DNA of 64,000 nucleotides from the NCBI RefSeq assembly GCF_010731115.1, contig NZ_AP022616.1:1116001-1180000 (forward strand), given 5' to 3'. The notes beneath the pieces were generated by a model, which was given only the letters and a program-made list of their open reading frames with translations, was not told the origin of the DNA and searched no databases. The stretch's first letter is position 1, and every line of letters starts with the position of its first letter. Made by a program: the position numbers and the translations under genes. This document shows positions 63,594-64,000 of the stretch, in pieces. Source of the stretch: Mycolicibacterium phocaicum. GTDB taxonomy: Bacteria; Actinomycetota; Actinomycetes; Mycobacteriales; Mycobacteriaceae.

Positions 63594-63717
63594 ACAGCAA
63601 GGGGTTTCTCGTCAGCTTCGCCGACTCCCGCCAGAGCACCCGACTGTGATTCACCCGGCCACCGCTGACCAGGTGTTGTAGCTTTCACACGAAACTGAAA
63701 CGGCCAAGGAGTGCTGG

Positions 63718-64000
63718 GTGGAGCCGACACGATTCGGGCACTACGAGCTGCGCGAACTGATAGGCCGCGGCGGCATGGGCGAGGTCTACGTCGCTTATGA
63801 CACCAACACCCAGCGCACTGTCGCGCTCAAGGTACTGCCGCCGCACCTCGCCAAAGACCCCGTATTCCAGGAACGGTTCAAGCGCGAGTCCCAGGCCGCC
63901 GCCGGCCTGAACGAGCCGCACGTCGTCCCCATCCACGGTTTCGGCGAGATCGACAACCAGCTCTACCTGGACATGCGGCTCATCGAAGGCCGCACCCTCG
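63718..64000 (+). CDS. Serine/threonine protein kinase (3' end cut by window)
   Basis: The first 94 residues of a Pkn-type kinase, starting at the GTG at 63718. The glycine loop is Ile-Gly-Arg-Gly-Gly-Met-Gly-Glu-Val-Tyr, the ATP-binding Lys is in Val-Ala-Leu-Lys-Val-Leu, and Glu-Pro-His-Val-Val-Pro-Ile-His-Gly-Phe-Gly-Glu-Ile-Asp follows. These segments match the PknE/PknH group of mycobacteria, where a transmembrane helix and an extracellular sensor follow the kinase. The rest lies outside the window, so that part cannot be confirmed. An AAGGAGTG site precedes the start. Confidence 0.9.
   Translation, partial: MEPTRFGHYELRELIGRGGMGEVYVAYDTNTQRTVALKVLPPHLAKDPVFQERFKRESQAAAGLNEPHVVPIHGFGEIDNQLYLDMRLIEGRTL

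Overview
The window is high-GC chromosomal DNA from a mycobacterium, probably a rapid grower (Mycolicibacterium-like). The evidence is PimA/PatA/PgsA mannoside-lipid genes, MmpS/MmpL, ESX-type secretion proteins, a DUF222 HNH protein, a PknE-like kinase, LexA boxes of the mycobacterial form, and backbone order matching M. tuberculosis Rv2580c-Rv2614c. I saw no rRNA, tRNA, CRISPR array, transposase or phage integrase. Two backbone runs are recognisable: hisS - MBL hydrolase - ppiB ... relA - apt - ABC lipoprotein - secF - secD - yajC ... ruvBAC, and yebC ... pdxT - tesB - pdxS - NUDIX - pimA - patA - pgsA - HIT - thrS.

Region 1 (1-13.6 kb) looks like a general-stress island. It holds a SigF-family sigma factor with no anti-sigma partner next to it, a thiamine-diphosphate (PoxB-like) enzyme, small membrane and CsbD proteins, an alpha/beta hydrolase, a large HPII-type catalase, a DUF5709-like protein and a ChaB/Rho-N-like protein. 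A second catalase-like peroxidase fused in operon to cytochrome b561 follows. At least five matches to the mycobacterial SigF promoter (GTTT-N15/16-GGGTA) sit directly in front of these genes, arranged as two divergent pairs plus one in front of the catalase.

Region 2 (13.8-31 kb) starts with hisS, the MBL hydrolase, a DsbA-like protein and ppiB. About 13.5 kb not present at this place in M. tuberculosis then separates ppiB from relA. It carries zwf, a TetR-mmpS-mmpL-thioesterase unit, a HxlR-controlled SDR/tautomerase unit with two matching operators, a frameshifted second copy of the thioesterase, and a three-gene cluster of ESX-secretion-like proteins with an EspK-like C-terminal domain and patchy lower GC.

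Region 3 (31-46 kb) is the stringent-response, protein-export and recombination core: relA, apt, lipoprotein, secFD-yajC, a GGDEF protein, a transglycosylase, DUF1304, ruvBAC with a LexA box, small membrane proteins, a MarR regulator and yebC. Region 4 (46-64 kb) has a large membrane protein, a GT39 glycosyltransferase, a lipase-like hydrolase, an exported CHAP protein, the PLP-synthase genes, the PIM pathway genes in a tightly overlapping run, thrS, a thioesterase, DUF1990, a SOS-box-bearing HNH protein and the start of a Ser/Thr kinase cut by the window edge.

Assignments rest on reading motifs and on remembered family sequences; no database search was run.
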